Notes: a model not told the origin generated them from the letters alone. 64,000 nt of DNA from Ruminiclostridium sp. (GCA_017625405.1 JAGALB010000016.1:1-64000), one strand, 5' to 3'. Shown: positions 16,124 through 25,011, counted from the stretch's first letter. A program made the numbers and translations.

Positions 16124-17342
16124 TGCGTCTGTCTCCGTCGGCGGGCGGTGTCTGCGACGACTTTCCTACCCTGTCGAATTTATAGAGCAGCGAACAGTTC
16201 ATTTTCGGATTATCCTTCTTGAAACGCTTCAGAATACGGTTCAGAACCATTTCCGCCTGCTCTCTTGAAGTGTTTGTCAGCAGAAGTACAAACTGAGATG
16301 CGCTGTAACGGGAATAAACGTCACGGGAACGCAGCGAGGTCTTTATGCATTCGGACAGCTTGCCTGTAACACGGTTAAGCGCCTTCGGTTCAAGCTCTTC
16401 CTGGGTTTTTGAAACGGCTGTTATAAGGCAGAGATGGGTGGGGCGGTCGTTTCTTACTGCGTCACGTATTTCCAGCTGATAAACGTGCTTGAAGAAAGGA
16501 AATTCGCAGTAGAATGCGCCCGTTTCCTCGCCGATGTCGTCCAGCTGACCCTTCAGGATGCCGAAATTTACGTTGTAGGAACGGTCATCCTTTACCGTCT
16601 GCTCGTACAGGGATACAAATTCGGGGGAAGGATTTATGCCGTGCTTGTTGTAGAACAAGTCCATAACATAGGCATAATGGCTCTTTGCGGTGGTTTTGTC
16701 CCCTGTTTCAAAAAGGGTCTTTATGTAATAGTAGTGAATAAAGTCGTCAAGCTGCTCGATGGTAAGCGCCTTGCGGCAGATAGCCAGCAGGTCGCTGTAA
16801 TAATGATGCTTGAACATTGTTTCAATGGTTTCGCGCACGATTCTTACATAAAGAGAATGGTAATATGTGTTAAGAGGCGCAACCCAGCTGTCGTCACGGG
16901 AACGGCCCAGAAAATCGCCTCTGTAAAGGTCAATTGCCTGAAGGTAGAGGTTGGTCTTTTCTTTTTCCGACTGGGCGGAAATGCTCTTTTTGTAAAGCGC
17001 CTCGAATTTATCAAAGTCAATCTCGCATTCAAGGCGGTTGTTGAAAGCATATGCGCCCATGGAATTTATGATGATTTCCTGTCCGTCGGGCAGCTCCAGC
17101 TCCGCCAGACAGCTTCTCAGTCTGTGAAGGGAGGTTTTAAGCGCACCTACGGGGTTTTCGCTGTTCTTTTCGCCCCAGAGGAGGTTTATAAGCTCCGCCT
17201 GGGATATATCACGGTTATGATTGGCAATCATGAACTGCAGAAGAGTCCACATTTTTCTGGAACGCTTGGACTGCTCGGTAATAACCTTGTCGCCGTATGA
17301 AATTGAGAATTCTCCGAAGGTAGTTATTTTCAGCTTTTCCAT
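16113..17342 (-). CDS. SARP/BTAD regulator with degenerate GGDEF-like C-terminus
   Basis: A 409-residue regulator. Residues 1-95 are an OmpR-like winged helix as found in SARP proteins (ITTFGEFSISYGDKVI, RKMWTLLQFMI, ELINLLWG, ALKTSLHRLR). Residues 100-255 are the helical bacterial transcriptional activation domain (FDKFEALYKKS, YRGDFLGRS, HYYYIKTLFETGD). Residues about 285-395 resemble a diguanylate cyclase fold with SRYSASQFVLLL where GGDEF would be, so it cannot be an active cyclase. The ligand and target genes are unknown. It overlaps the IMPACT gene by 11 bases and lies 77 bases downstream of comM. Confidence 0.85.
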   Translation of the reverse strand: MEKLKITTFGEFSISYGDKVITEQSKRSRKMWTLLQFMIANHNRDISQAELINLLWGEKNSENPVGALKTSLHRLRSCLAELELPDGQEIIINSMGAYAFNNRLECEIDFDKFEALYKKSISAQSEKEKTNLYLQAIDLYRGDFLGRSRDDSWVAPLNTYYHSLYVRIVRETIETMFKHHYYSDLLAICRKALTIEQLDDFIHYYYIKTLFETGDKTTAKSHYAYVMDLFYNKHGINPSPEFVSLYEQTVKDDRSYNVNFGILKGQLDDIGEETGAFYCEFPFFKHVYQLEIRDAVRNDRPTHLCLITAVSKTQEELEPKALNRVTGKLSECIKTSLRSRDVYSRYSASQFVLLLTNTSREQAEMVLNRILKRFKKDNPKMNCSLLYKFDRVGKSSQTPPADGDRRNGL

Positions 17343-17419
17343 TTGTTACCATTCCTTTCTGCTGTAATAAAAGGTTATGAATCAATATAATTTTATCTGC
17401 CGTTAATCAGTTTATGGGT

Positions 17420-18943
17420 TTACGCCCAGTATTTTCTGTCTAAGGTGCGGTACTGCACCGCCCTTGCAACATGCCTTTTGTTTATGATTTCCGCACCGTC
17501 AAGGTCGGCACAGGTGCGTGCAACCTTTAAAATGCGGTCATAGGCTCTTGCGGAAAGTCCCGATTTTTCAAAGGCATTCTTTAAAAACTGCCCTGCCTGC
17601 TCGTCCATCACGCAGACCTCACGGAGTAAATCGGGTGTTATCTGTGAATTTGTGCGTATATCCGTACCCCTGAAACGCTCAAGCTGTATATCACGCGCCT
17701 TCTGCACACGCTCCGCAATGATTTCTGAGCTTTCGGACTTTTCTGCGCCCGATAATTCCTCGTATTTCACCGACGGAACTTCAACCTGAATGTCGATTCT
17801 GTCCAGCACGGGACGGCTTATTTTCCCAAGATAGTTTTCCACCTGCTTCTTTGAACAGGTGCAGACTTTTCCTGTTGCGCCGTAATTTCCGCAGGGGCAG
17901 GGGTTCATTGCCGCTGCAAGCATGATGTTGCAGGGATATGTAATTGAGCCTGAGGCTCTCGAAATTGTTATTTCCCCGTTTTCAAGGGGCTGCCGCAGGG
18001 TTTCCAGCACCTTGCGGTCAAATTCGGGAAATTCATCTAAAAACAGCACGCCGTTGTGGGCGATGGATATTTCTCCCGGCTTCGGTATGCTTCCGCCGCC
18101 GATAAGCCCCACCGACGAAGCCGTATGGCTTACATCACGGAACGGTCTTTCAGTGACGAGAGGATGTTCCCTGTTGAGTATGCCCGCAACCGAATGTATC
18201 TGCGTGGTTTCAATGCTTTCCTCAAAGGTCATCCGTGGCAGTATGCCGGGGATACGCTTTGCAATCATGCTTTTGCCCGTTCCGGGAGGTCCGATGAGCA
18301 GAATGTTGTGAAAGCCCGCAGCCGCGGTTTCAATTGCGCCTTTTACTGAATCCTGGCCTTTTACATCGGCAAAATCAGGTATTCCGATTTTTTCAAGTAT
18401 ATCAAACTGAGCAGGCTTTGCTCTCGGAATAAAGGAAAGCCCGTTAAGATGTGCGGCAAGTGAAGCGATATTCTTTACGCCATAAACCTCGATATCCTTT
18501 ACAACCGCTGCCTCTGCGGCGTTTTCGTATGGCAGGAACAGCCGTTTTATACCGCATTCCGCCGCTTTTATCGCCATGGACAATGCGCCCTGCACAAAGC
18601 AGACGTCGCCGTTCAGGGAAACCTCTCCGATAAAGGCACAGTCGCTCAGGTCACAGTCAAGGACTCCCGATACACTGAGCATTGCCACCAGAATCGGCAG
18701 GTCGTAGAATGAGCCTGTCTTTTTAACATCGGCAGGGGCGAGATTTATGGTAAAAACCGCTTTCGGGAGCTTTATTCCGCAGTTTTCGGCAGCCGCCTTT
18801 ATACGCAGCCTGCTTTCCTGCACGGATAAATCCGCAAGACCGCTTATATTAACTGCGGGAACACCCTGGGAAGAGCTTATTTCGGTTGTCACGGGAAATG
18901 CATTGAGTCCGAAAAGACCTATGCTGTTCACTTGTGCAAACAT
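17420..18943 (-). CDS. comM: Mg-chelatase-like AAA+ protein (ComM/YifB)
   Basis: A 507-residue AAA+ ATPase of the ComM/YifB family. In naturally competent Proteobacteria, ComM is a helicase that promotes branch migration during uptake-DNA recombination; its role in Firmicutes is less clear. Seen: an N-terminal Lon-substrate-like domain (residues 1-170), Walker A GPPGTGKSMIAK (about 219-230), Walker B GVLFLDEFPEF, a zinc-type cysteine set PCPCGNYGA...CTCS, and the C-terminal Mg-chelatase helical domain. It follows the DUF5662 gene by 13 bases and is probably driven from the promoter at 19531-19559. Confidence 0.94.
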   Translation of the reverse strand: MFAQVNSIGLFGLNAFPVTTEISSSQGVPAVNISGLADLSVQESRLRIKAAAENCGIKLPKAVFTINLAPADVKKTGSFYDLPILVAMLSVSGVLDCDLSDCAFIGEVSLNGDVCFVQGALSMAIKAAECGIKRLFLPYENAAEAAVVKDIEVYGVKNIASLAAHLNGLSFIPRAKPAQFDILEKIGIPDFADVKGQDSVKGAIETAAAGFHNILLIGPPGTGKSMIAKRIPGILPRMTFEESIETTQIHSVAGILNREHPLVTERPFRDVSHTASSVGLIGGGSIPKPGEISIAHNGVLFLDEFPEFDRKVLETLRQPLENGEITISRASGSITYPCNIMLAAAMNPCPCGNYGATGKVCTCSKKQVENYLGKISRPVLDRIDIQVEVPSVKYEELSGAEKSESSEIIAERVQKARDIQLERFRGTDIRTNSQITPDLLREVCVMDEQAGQFLKNAFEKSGLSARAYDRILKVARTCADLDGAEIINKRHVARAVQYRTLDRKYWA

Positions 18944-18956
18944 AAGCTCTCTCCTT

Positions 18957-19496
18957 TCAGCCGTTTTTCAGGATTTTCTTTCTTATATAGCGGAAAGCCG
19001 TATCCTCGCCGTAATCCCTGAGAATTATCAGCAGACGGCGAAGCAGCCTGTCCGTTTCGGGATGTATCATATAGTGTTCGTGTGATTTTTTATAATAATT
19101 GTAAGGGTCTGCATCGGTATATGCCTCGCCGTTGTAGACCTTGCAGGCGGCAATTCTGTCGCAGAACATCTCGACTACGTACTTTTCAGGCATTTTTATG
19201 CCTGTCATTTTTTTGTCGCCTGTCTGCCCGTAGTCAATCCAGTACTCCATGTGGTGCTTGTTCCTGCCCTTGTGGTGCAGCCATGCACGGCTGTATCCCA
19301 CCTCGGCACGTTCAGCAGTATTTGGGCTTTTATTGCCCTGGAAATACTTTATCCCTGTGAGAAATTCGGAGGGAGTATATTTCGACATGTCGTGCAGCAG
19401 TCCCTGCCTGTAAAGTCCGGCACGGAAGCAGTATTTCATAACCAGCATCTTATGATGATTTATGGTTTTAAGATGTCCTTTCAGATTTTCTATCAT
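18957..19496 (-). CDS. DUF5662 family protein
   Basis: A 179-residue soluble protein matching the DUF5662 pattern: HLKTINHHKMLVMKYCFRAGL, GLLHDMSKYTPSEF, then HHKGRNKHHMEYWIDY. The paired His and His-Asp (HHK, LLHD, HH) suggest an HD-like metal-binding phosphohydrolase fold, but no activity is established to my knowledge. It is the first gene of a unit with comM and is preceded by a consensus promoter. There is no hint of phage or transfer origin; base use resembles its neighbours. Confidence 0.85.
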   Translation of the reverse strand: MIENLKGHLKTINHHKMLVMKYCFRAGLYRQGLLHDMSKYTPSEFLTGIKYFQGNKSPNTAERAEVGYSRAWLHHKGRNKHHMEYWIDYGQTGDKKMTGIKMPEKYVVEMFCDRIAACKVYNGEAYTDADPYNYYKKSHEHYMIHPETDRLLRRLLIILRDYGEDTAFRYIRKKILKNG

Positions 19497-19530
19497 AAAT
19501 ACTCCTCAGAATTACAGATTACCATTTTAT

Positions 19531-19559
19531 ATTATACCTCAGATGTAACAAATAATCAA
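19531..19559 (-). promoter_or_regulatory. Promoter of DUF5662-comM unit
   Basis: Minus strand: TTGATT (19559-19554), 17-base spacer, TATAAT (19536-19531), 35 bases upstream of the 19496 start. The rest of the 312-base gap 19497-19808 is AT-rich with no gene visible. Confidence 0.78.
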
Positions 19560-19692
19560 GGTTTTTTGTAAGATTTTTTTGAAATATAGAATTTTTTGCT
19601 CAAAAACTGTTGATTTTCACAAAAAAGAGTTTTAATCTGCTTTTTCTTTTACCTGGTTTTTCAGAAAAAATATGGAAATTATGAAAAAACAT

Positions 19693-19721
19693 TTGACATT
19701 TGTCTGTATATATGAGAAAAT
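19693..19721 (+). promoter_or_regulatory. Possible promoter of GH25 gene
   Basis: TTGACA at 19693-19698 with GAAAAT 17 bases later (19716-19721). The -35 is perfect but the -10 is weak, so an 18-base spacing to AAAATA is an alternative. It lies about 90 bases upstream of the GTG start. Confidence 0.45.
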
Positions 19722-19808
19722 ATAGGTATAAACAGTTATACAAAATTTACAGCGGTGAGGATATGTGCCTTAATGCTCATCTTCTTCCGTAAATGAAAGG
19801 AAACCACA

Positions 19809-21212
19809 GTGAAAAGAATTAAAACCCTGTTCCTGACAGCATTGTGCCTGTGTCTTTTCAGCGTTATCTTTTCCGTTACCGCTTCTGCCGAAAGACAGGT
19901 TATTGAATGGGACGGAAAAAGCGAAATCGTTGCAGGCAACACCTACATAATCACCGATACGGTAAAGCTCAAAAAGCAGGTTGAAATCCCTGACGGCGCA
20001 AAGCTCAGCGTCAAGGACGGAGGCGTGCTGAAAATCTACTCCAAGGGCGGCCTTCTTGTAAACGGCGAGCTTGCTGTTGCAAAAGGCGGTAAGCTGACAA
20101 ACTCAGGTCTTATCAACGTAAAGAAAAAAGCTGATTTCAACATCTACGGCTCTTTCCAGTCCTCCGTCAGCGCTACTCTCAAGGTAAGCGGTGATATGAC
20201 GGTGTATAACAAGGGTACTGCGGAGATTTCCTCTACCGTTCTTCTCTACAAGAGCAGCAATATCCTGATAAGGGGCAAAACCGATTTCTATAAGAGCAGT
20301 GACGTTACTTTAAGCGGTGCTATAAAGACCGAAGAGGGCAGCGGCCTCAGCCTGGGCGGTAAGTTTGCTATTACCGCAAGCGGCAGCGTTGACGTATTCG
20401 GACACCTGAAGGTCGGCACAAAGTCTGATGTAAGAATCAGCGGTGTACTTACTCTCGAAGAAGTATCCAGCTACACACGCTTCAGGGTTGTCCACACAAC
20501 CAAGAACGGCAGATTCCTCGATTACCGTCCCGAAGATGTTTATTATGATATGACCATCAACATTCTTACGGAAGAGCGCAAGGTCCTGAAGAAGGGTATC
20601 GACGTTTCCTATGCCCAGGGGGACATTGACTGGAAAAAGGTCAAGGATTCGGGAGTCGAGTTTGCGATTATCCGTGCAGGCAGAGGCAGGGCAGGCTCTG
20701 CAAACCAGATGAAGGAAGACGACTATTTCCGTCAGAATATAAAGGGCGCACAGGCAAACGGAATTGACGTGGGCGTGTATTTTTACAGCTATGCAACCTC
20801 CGTTTCCGAAGCAAAGGAAGAAGCACGCTTCCTGCTGGATATAATCGACGGCTACAAGATTCAGTATCCCGTAATTCTGGATATGGAAGAAGAATTCCAG
20901 TCGGGTATCGGCACAAAGAAGCTTACAAATATGATTGAGGCTTTCTTTGAGGTGCTTATGGAGGAAAAATATTTCCCCATGTTCTATTCCTACAAGTCCT
21001 GGCTTGAAGAAAATCTTGACATGACAATCCTCGACAAATACGCTATCTGGCTTGCACAGATAGGCGACGAGGTTACCTACGACGGCGGATATTATATCTG
21101 GCAGTACAGCTTCAAGGGCAAGGTAAACGGCATCTCCACAGATGTAGACCTTGATTACAGCTATCGTGACTTCCCCGCTATCCTGAAAAAGTACGGACTC
21201 AACAACCTTTAA
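19809..21212 (+). CDS. Secreted GH25 lysozyme with N-terminal beta-repeat region
   Basis: A 467-residue exported peptidoglycan hydrolase. A signal peptide ends near Ala27 (TASA-ERQ). Residues 30-225 form short Gly/Lys/Ser-rich beta repeats (for example LKVSGDMTVYNKGTAEISS and VTLSGAIKT) suggesting a beta-solenoid. Residues 261-467 are the GH25 barrel with GIDVSYAQGDIDW (Asp265), VGVYFYSYA, the catalytic VILDMEE (Asp358, Glu360) and IWQYSFKGKVNGI near the end. GH25 enzymes cut the MurNAc-GlcNAc bond. The start is GTG with AAAGGAAACC upstream. It is monocistronic, ending at a strong terminator. Confidence 0.9.
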   Translation: MKRIKTLFLTALCLCLFSVIFSVTASAERQVIEWDGKSEIVAGNTYIITDTVKLKKQVEIPDGAKLSVKDGGVLKIYSKGGLLVNGELAVAKGGKLTNSGLINVKKKADFNIYGSFQSSVSATLKVSGDMTVYNKGTAEISSTVLLYKSSNILIRGKTDFYKSSDVTLSGAIKTEEGSGLSLGGKFAITASGSVDVFGHLKVGTKSDVRISGVLTLEEVSSYTRFRVVHTTKNGRFLDYRPEDVYYDMTINILTEERKVLKKGIDVSYAQGDIDWKKVKDSGVEFAIIRAGRGRAGSANQMKEDDYFRQNIKGAQANGIDVGVYFYSYATSVSEAKEEARFLLDIIDGYKIQYPVILDMEEEFQSGIGTKKLTNMIEAFFEVLMEEKYFPMFYSYKSWLEENLDMTILDKYAIWLAQIGDEVTYDGGYYIWQYSFKGKVNGISTDVDLDYSYRDFPAILKKYGLNNL

Positions 21213-21218
21213 AATCAG

Positions 21219-21250
21219 GGCGGATTTCCCCGAAGGGAAATCCGCCTTTT
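21219..21250 (+). terminator. Terminator of GH25 gene
   Basis: Perfect 12-bp stem GGCGGATTTCCC/GGGAAATCCGCC with a CGAA tetraloop and TTTT tail, six bases after the GH25 stop codon. Confidence 0.92.
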
Positions 21251-21343
21251 ACTATTAAAATAAAATATTTTTAATAATCACCGTGAATCCTGTTTAAAAT
21301 TAACCATTTTTCCCCGATAAAGGCAAAAAACACCCTGAAAGGC

Positions 21344-21372
21344 TTGACGGAAAAAGGATTTTGCGGTATCAT
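21344..21372 (+). promoter_or_regulatory. Promoter of rpe
   Basis: TTGACG at 21344-21349, 17-base spacer, TATCAT at 21367-21372, 56 bases before the chosen rpe start. Confidence 0.6.
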
Positions 21373-21428
21373 TAAAATGTATTATTATGCGGTATTTACG
21401 CAAAGAAAGGAACGGGTCGCCCGAAAAT

Positions 21429-22076
21429 ATGCCTTCAGTTAAAATTTCTGCCTCAGTGCTTAATTCAAATCTTGCCGAGCTTGGAAAAGAAGCGGCGAAA
21501 ATCTCGGAAAACGGTGTGGAATACGTTCATTACGATGTTATGGACGGTGAATTTGTTGAAAATATCACCTACGGAAGCAGCATCCAGAAATCCCTGCTCC
21601 CCTACACCTCTGCAAAAATGGATACCCACCTTATGGTTATGCACCCGGGGCGTCAGATAAAGCTTTTTGCAGACGCAGGCTCGGATATCATCACATTCCA
21701 CGTTGAAAGCGACTGCGAGCCGTCTTCACTTATTGACGAAATTCACGCTCTCGGCGTAAAGGCAGGCGTTGCCGTAAAGCCGGGCACTCCCGCAGAAGCG
21801 GTATTCCCCTACATAGAAAAAGCAGATATGATTCTGGTTATGACTGTTGAGCCGGGCTACGGCGGACAGGGCTTCATTCACGCAATGACCGACAAGATCC
21901 GTCTTATCAGAGCCGAGGCTGACCGTCTGGGCAAGGATATCGACATTCAGGTTGACGGCGGTATCAACACAGAAACAGCAAAGCTTGTAAAGGAAGCAGG
22001 CGCAAACGTACTTGTTGCGGGCACCTTCCTTTTCAAGGCTGAAAATATGAAAACCGCAGCGGACTCCATGAGATAA
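21429..22076 (+). CDS. rpe: Ribulose-phosphate 3-epimerase
   Basis: A 215-residue TIM-barrel enzyme interconverting ribulose 5-phosphate and xylulose 5-phosphate in the pentose phosphate pathway. Seen: ISASVLNSNLAELG at the N-terminus, VHYDVMDGEFV (metal His and Asp), KMDTHLMVMHP (metal His), MTVEPGYGGQGFI and QVDGGINTETA (catalytic Asp), then GTFLF near the end. Start 21429 (MPSVKIS) fits the family, although the ribosome site AAAGGAA lies rather far upstream. The in-frame ATG at 21387 has no ribosome site. The gene ends four bases before mecA, which is convergent, with no terminator between them. Confidence 0.94.
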   Translation: MPSVKISASVLNSNLAELGKEAAKISENGVEYVHYDVMDGEFVENITYGSSIQKSLLPYTSAKMDTHLMVMHPGRQIKLFADAGSDIITFHVESDCEPSSLIDEIHALGVKAGVAVKPGTPAEAVFPYIEKADMILVMTVEPGYGGQGFIHAMTDKIRLIRAEADRLGKDIDIQVDGGINTETAKLVKEAGANVLVAGTFLFKAENMKTAADSMR

Positions 22077-22079
22077 CCG

Positions 22080-22622
22080 TTACAGCTCCGCAAAAATCCT
22101 GCATGCGTCATATCCGCAGACAGGAACGGCATATTCCGAAACAGCGCATATTTCGGACGGGTCGGAACAGACTCTGCCGAATTCGGAAAAAAGTCTGTAC
22201 AGCGTGAAATAATCCCTGCCTGCAGCTATCGCCACCAGCAGATAACCCCCGTGGCTGCGGTAAACACAGGTATGGAGCCTGAGGCCGCTGCCTTTAACGG
22301 CACGGCACAGCTGTATCAGCACGGAAAGATTATCGGCACAGCACATAACAGCGGTTTCGGCAGGCGTTTCCCTGCCTCCCTCTTCAAAAAGCCCCGAAAC
22401 ATACAGCACACAGCCGCCGTCTGTTTTCGGAAAGGCTTCGAGAAAAAGCCTGTCGGGTCTGTGTCCCTGAAAAAGCTTCATTTTTCTCAGCATACGTGAA
22501 AGGCTTCGCTTTGTTTCCGCCGTGCTGAGAGTTATATTCTCGGCACACAGGGAATATTCACGCATATCCTCTTCGGAAAGCGTGATTTTTACAGTGTTAC
22601 GGCTCAATGAATCATATTTCAT
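22080..22622 (-). CDS. mecA: Adaptor protein MecA (negative regulator)
   Basis: A 180-residue MecA-type adaptor that delivers substrates to the ClpC-ClpP protease. Seen: the N-terminal VKITLSEEDMREYSL substrate-recognition region, a variable middle, and the C-terminal ClpC-binding part (LRLHTCVYRSHGGYLLVAIA, LYRLFSEFG) ending in CRIFAEL. It is shorter than B. subtilis MecA (about 218 residues) because the acidic linker is reduced. Start 22622 is supported by GAAAGGACGG. It is inserted on the minus strand between rpe and the rnf-like cluster, with only 44 bases separating its start from the rnfD-like start. Confidence 0.85.
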   Translation of the reverse strand: MKYDSLSRNTVKITLSEEDMREYSLCAENITLSTAETKRSLSRMLRKMKLFQGHRPDRLFLEAFPKTDGGCVLYVSGLFEEGGRETPAETAVMCCADNLSVLIQLCRAVKGSGLRLHTCVYRSHGGYLLVAIAAGRDYFTLYRLFSEFGRVCSDPSEICAVSEYAVPVCGYDACRIFAEL

Positions 22623-22666
22623 TTCTGCCACCGTCCTTTCGGAAAAAATATATAAAGGAAAAATAT

Positions 22667-24061
22667 ATGTCAGACAAAACAAGCAACTTACTTGATAAAT
22701 TCGACGGCGATGTGAAAAGCTATGTCACCGCCCCCGAAAAAAAGCAGCGAAAGCTGAAATCCATATATGCAGACCAGCTTATCTGTCTTCTTGCCCTTAT
22801 GGGCGTCAGCTGGTGGCAGAGCGGCACAAGAGCGTTCATTATCTGCCTTCTGTCGGTAGTTACCTGTATCCTTTCGGATATGATATTCTGCCGTATGACG
22901 GGCAAGACCTATAACCCCAAGGATCTTTCCACCCTTGCGGCAGGTCTTTGTATCGGTCTTATGATGCCTGCCTCGGTAAATTACTGGATAGTAGCCTTCG
23001 GCGCTCTTTTGTCTATGGGCATCAAGCATATTTTCGGCGGTAAGGATAATTACATCTTCAATCCTACCTGTGCGGCAATTGCCTTTCTGATAATATGCTT
23101 CCCCAATGAAATGCTGTTCTATCCCGCAAGAGGCGTACAGCCCGAAATTTTCGGCACGCCTGCTTCAAGCCTTGTACAGGGCGTGGAGAGCTACCTTATG
23201 AAAATCGGTACTGCTCCTGCGGTTTCTTTCAATGATATGCTTATCGGCAATTACGTAGGACCGCTGGGTACAACCCACTTCCTTATCCTTGCGGTATGCG
23301 GTGTCTGCCTCCTTGCAAGACGCTCCATGTCAGGCTTTGTCACCGTCTTCGGTCTTGGCTCGTATTTCGCACTTACAGCACTTTTCCCCGTATATACAAG
23401 CATCGGTGACACCATAATGCTTGAGCTGGTGGGCGGTTATCTGCTGTTCGGCTTTGTGTTCCTCGCCAGTGACCCCCAGACTGTTCCGAAAACAGTTCCC
23501 GCACGTATCGTATACGGGCTTATCATCGGTGTTATCGGCTGTCTTTTCCGCCATTTCGGCAAGGTTGAAGGCTCGTTCATATTCATTCTGCTTATTGCAA
23601 ATGCGGTTTCGCTGCATCTTGATGCAGTATGTGCGGCGGCGGCTTCCGGTATAAAGCGTGCCGCATCATATATGTTCCGCAATATGGGCCGTTTCGAAAG
23701 ACTCCGTGACGATGCCGCACAGGGCGTTCCCAAGCAGAACCTTTCGGATACTATGGAAATTATTGTACCGCTTACAAACTATAATATGCCTCCCATTGAC
23801 GGAAAGGTGACAAAAGTAAAGCGCCGCAGTACAAATGCCCTGTCGAGATATATCGACAATCTTAAAATAAAGATGAAAAAGGACAAGGTTGTCCGTGAAG
23901 CAAAGGGTCAGGACTATATGACCGCCATGCGGAAGATGCAGAAAAAGCCTAAAGATAAAAGCTCAAAGACCGCTTCCGCAAAGAAAAACACTTCTCACCC
24001 CATCAAACAGCCCGCAAATAAATCCCAGCAGAAGAACAACAAGCAGGGCACGAAAGGTTAA
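22667..24061 (+). CDS. RnfD-like membrane protein lacking the FMN-attachment motif
   Basis: A 464-residue RnfD/NqrB-family membrane protein. Family features: KSIYADQLICLLAL at about 31-45, the Asn-Pro site FNPTCAA (131-137), the DMLIGNYVGPLGTT segment (190-203), and ASDPQTVPKTVPAR (267-280), the hallmark AtDPvTsP loop. About ten membrane segments lie before residue 325. The [ST]GAT motif whose Thr carries covalent FMN should lie around 160-180; here the region reads TPASSLVQGVESYLMKIG. Residues 340-464 are a basic cytoplasmic tail (KKPKDKSSK, KKNTSHPIKQ) absent from usual RnfD (about 320 residues). Start 22667 has AAAGGAA six bases upstream. Confidence 0.82.
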   Translation: MSDKTSNLLDKFDGDVKSYVTAPEKKQRKLKSIYADQLICLLALMGVSWWQSGTRAFIICLLSVVTCILSDMIFCRMTGKTYNPKDLSTLAAGLCIGLMMPASVNYWIVAFGALLSMGIKHIFGGKDNYIFNPTCAAIAFLIICFPNEMLFYPARGVQPEIFGTPASSLVQGVESYLMKIGTAPAVSFNDMLIGNYVGPLGTTHFLILAVCGVCLLARRSMSGFVTVFGLGSYFALTALFPVYTSIGDTIMLELVGGYLLFGFVFLASDPQTVPKTVPARIVYGLIIGVIGCLFRHFGKVEGSFIFILLIANAVSLHLDAVCAAAASGIKRAASYMFRNMGRFERLRDDAAQGVPKQNLSDTMEIIVPLTNYNMPPIDGKVTKVKRRSTNALSRYIDNLKIKMKKDKVVREAKGQDYMTAMRKMQKKPKDKSSKTASAKKNTSHPIKQPANKSQQKNNKQGTKG

Positions 24062-24066
24062 TTTCA

Positions 24067-25011
24067 ATGGAGAACAAAAAAATAAGCCTTAAAGACGGCT
24101 TTTTCAAACAGAATATCGTTTTTATGAGCGGACTTCTCATTGCGCCTGTAATTGCCTGTGCAACCACTCTTGAGAAAAGCCTTGCGGTATGCCTGGTATT
24201 TTCGCTGGTGTCCTTTCTGACAATTCTGCTCTGTCGTGTGATTCCGAGAAAAATCGCATACACCCTGAGAGTTATCATCTACTCTCTCGTGGCTTCCGCC
24301 ATCTATATCCCCTCGGTGCTTCTTACAACCACCGTCATGGGCGGCGATGTGATTGCTTCGGCAGGCGTTTATCTGCCTATTCTGGTAACAAATTCGCTTA
24401 TTCTTTCAAAATCCGAATCTCGCTTCTATGTAGAGCCTTTCGGGGATATGGTTCCCGATGTGCTTTGCTTTATCGCAGGTTTTGACGCCGCCTGCATCTT
24501 TACGGGTGCGGTGCGTGAAATCCTCGCTAAAGGTACAATCGGCGGTGCGTATCTGGATATGCCCTTTACAATCCCCGCCCTCGAAACTACTTTCGGCGGC
24601 TTTCTCTTTGTAGGCATCATGGCAGGTTTTGCAAGAGGTCTTTATAATCATCATAAGGCGAAGCTCCTGAGAGCCGAAACCGATGAAGAGGATGAGCTTG
24701 CGGAATATGCGGAGGATATGGGCGAATTCCTTACAGGCAAAAAGAATTCCGAGCCTGATAAAATCAGGATTTACAAGCCCTCGAAGAAAAAGAAGGATGA
24801 CGCTCCCACAAATATCCTCGATATGGACTTCAGCGACAACCGCAGCCTTGTAGAAGAATTTGCGGCTATCGTTGCAGGCGGCGCTGAGCTTTCCCCCGAT
24901 GAAAGCAGCGGCGACGAAAACTGGTCCGTTGAAGAAGGCGAAGAAGATATGTCCGGTGAGGACGAAGGTTCGCAGGAATCCGCAGAAAACAAGGAGGATA
25001 ACGAAGAATGA
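24067..25011 (+). CDS. RnfE-like membrane protein with acidic tail, cluster cysteines missing
   Basis: A 314-residue RnfE/NqrD-family membrane protein. Matches: KDGFFKQNIVFMSGLL, GVYLPILVTNSLIL and the signature TGAVREILAKGTI (147-159). Rnf complexes hold a [2Fe-2S] cluster with two cysteines each from RnfA and RnfE. The RnfE positions are normally GLCP and TNC; here they read LLIAP (Ala26) and TNS (Ser110), so both ligands are lost. Residues 200-314 form a hydrophilic, strongly acidic extension (ENWSVEEGEEDMSGEDEGS), whereas ordinary RnfE ends near 200-230. It starts 5 bases after the RnfD-like stop and overlaps the RnfA-like start by four bases. Confidence 0.82.
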   Translation: MENKKISLKDGFFKQNIVFMSGLLIAPVIACATTLEKSLAVCLVFSLVSFLTILLCRVIPRKIAYTLRVIIYSLVASAIYIPSVLLTTTVMGGDVIASAGVYLPILVTNSLILSKSESRFYVEPFGDMVPDVLCFIAGFDAACIFTGAVREILAKGTIGGAYLDMPFTIPALETTFGGFLFVGIMAGFARGLYNHHKAKLLRAETDEEDELAEYAEDMGEFLTGKKNSEPDKIRIYKPSKKKKDDAPTNILDMDFSDNRSLVEEFAAIVAGGAELSPDESSGDENWSVEEGEEDMSGEDEGSQESAENKEDNEE

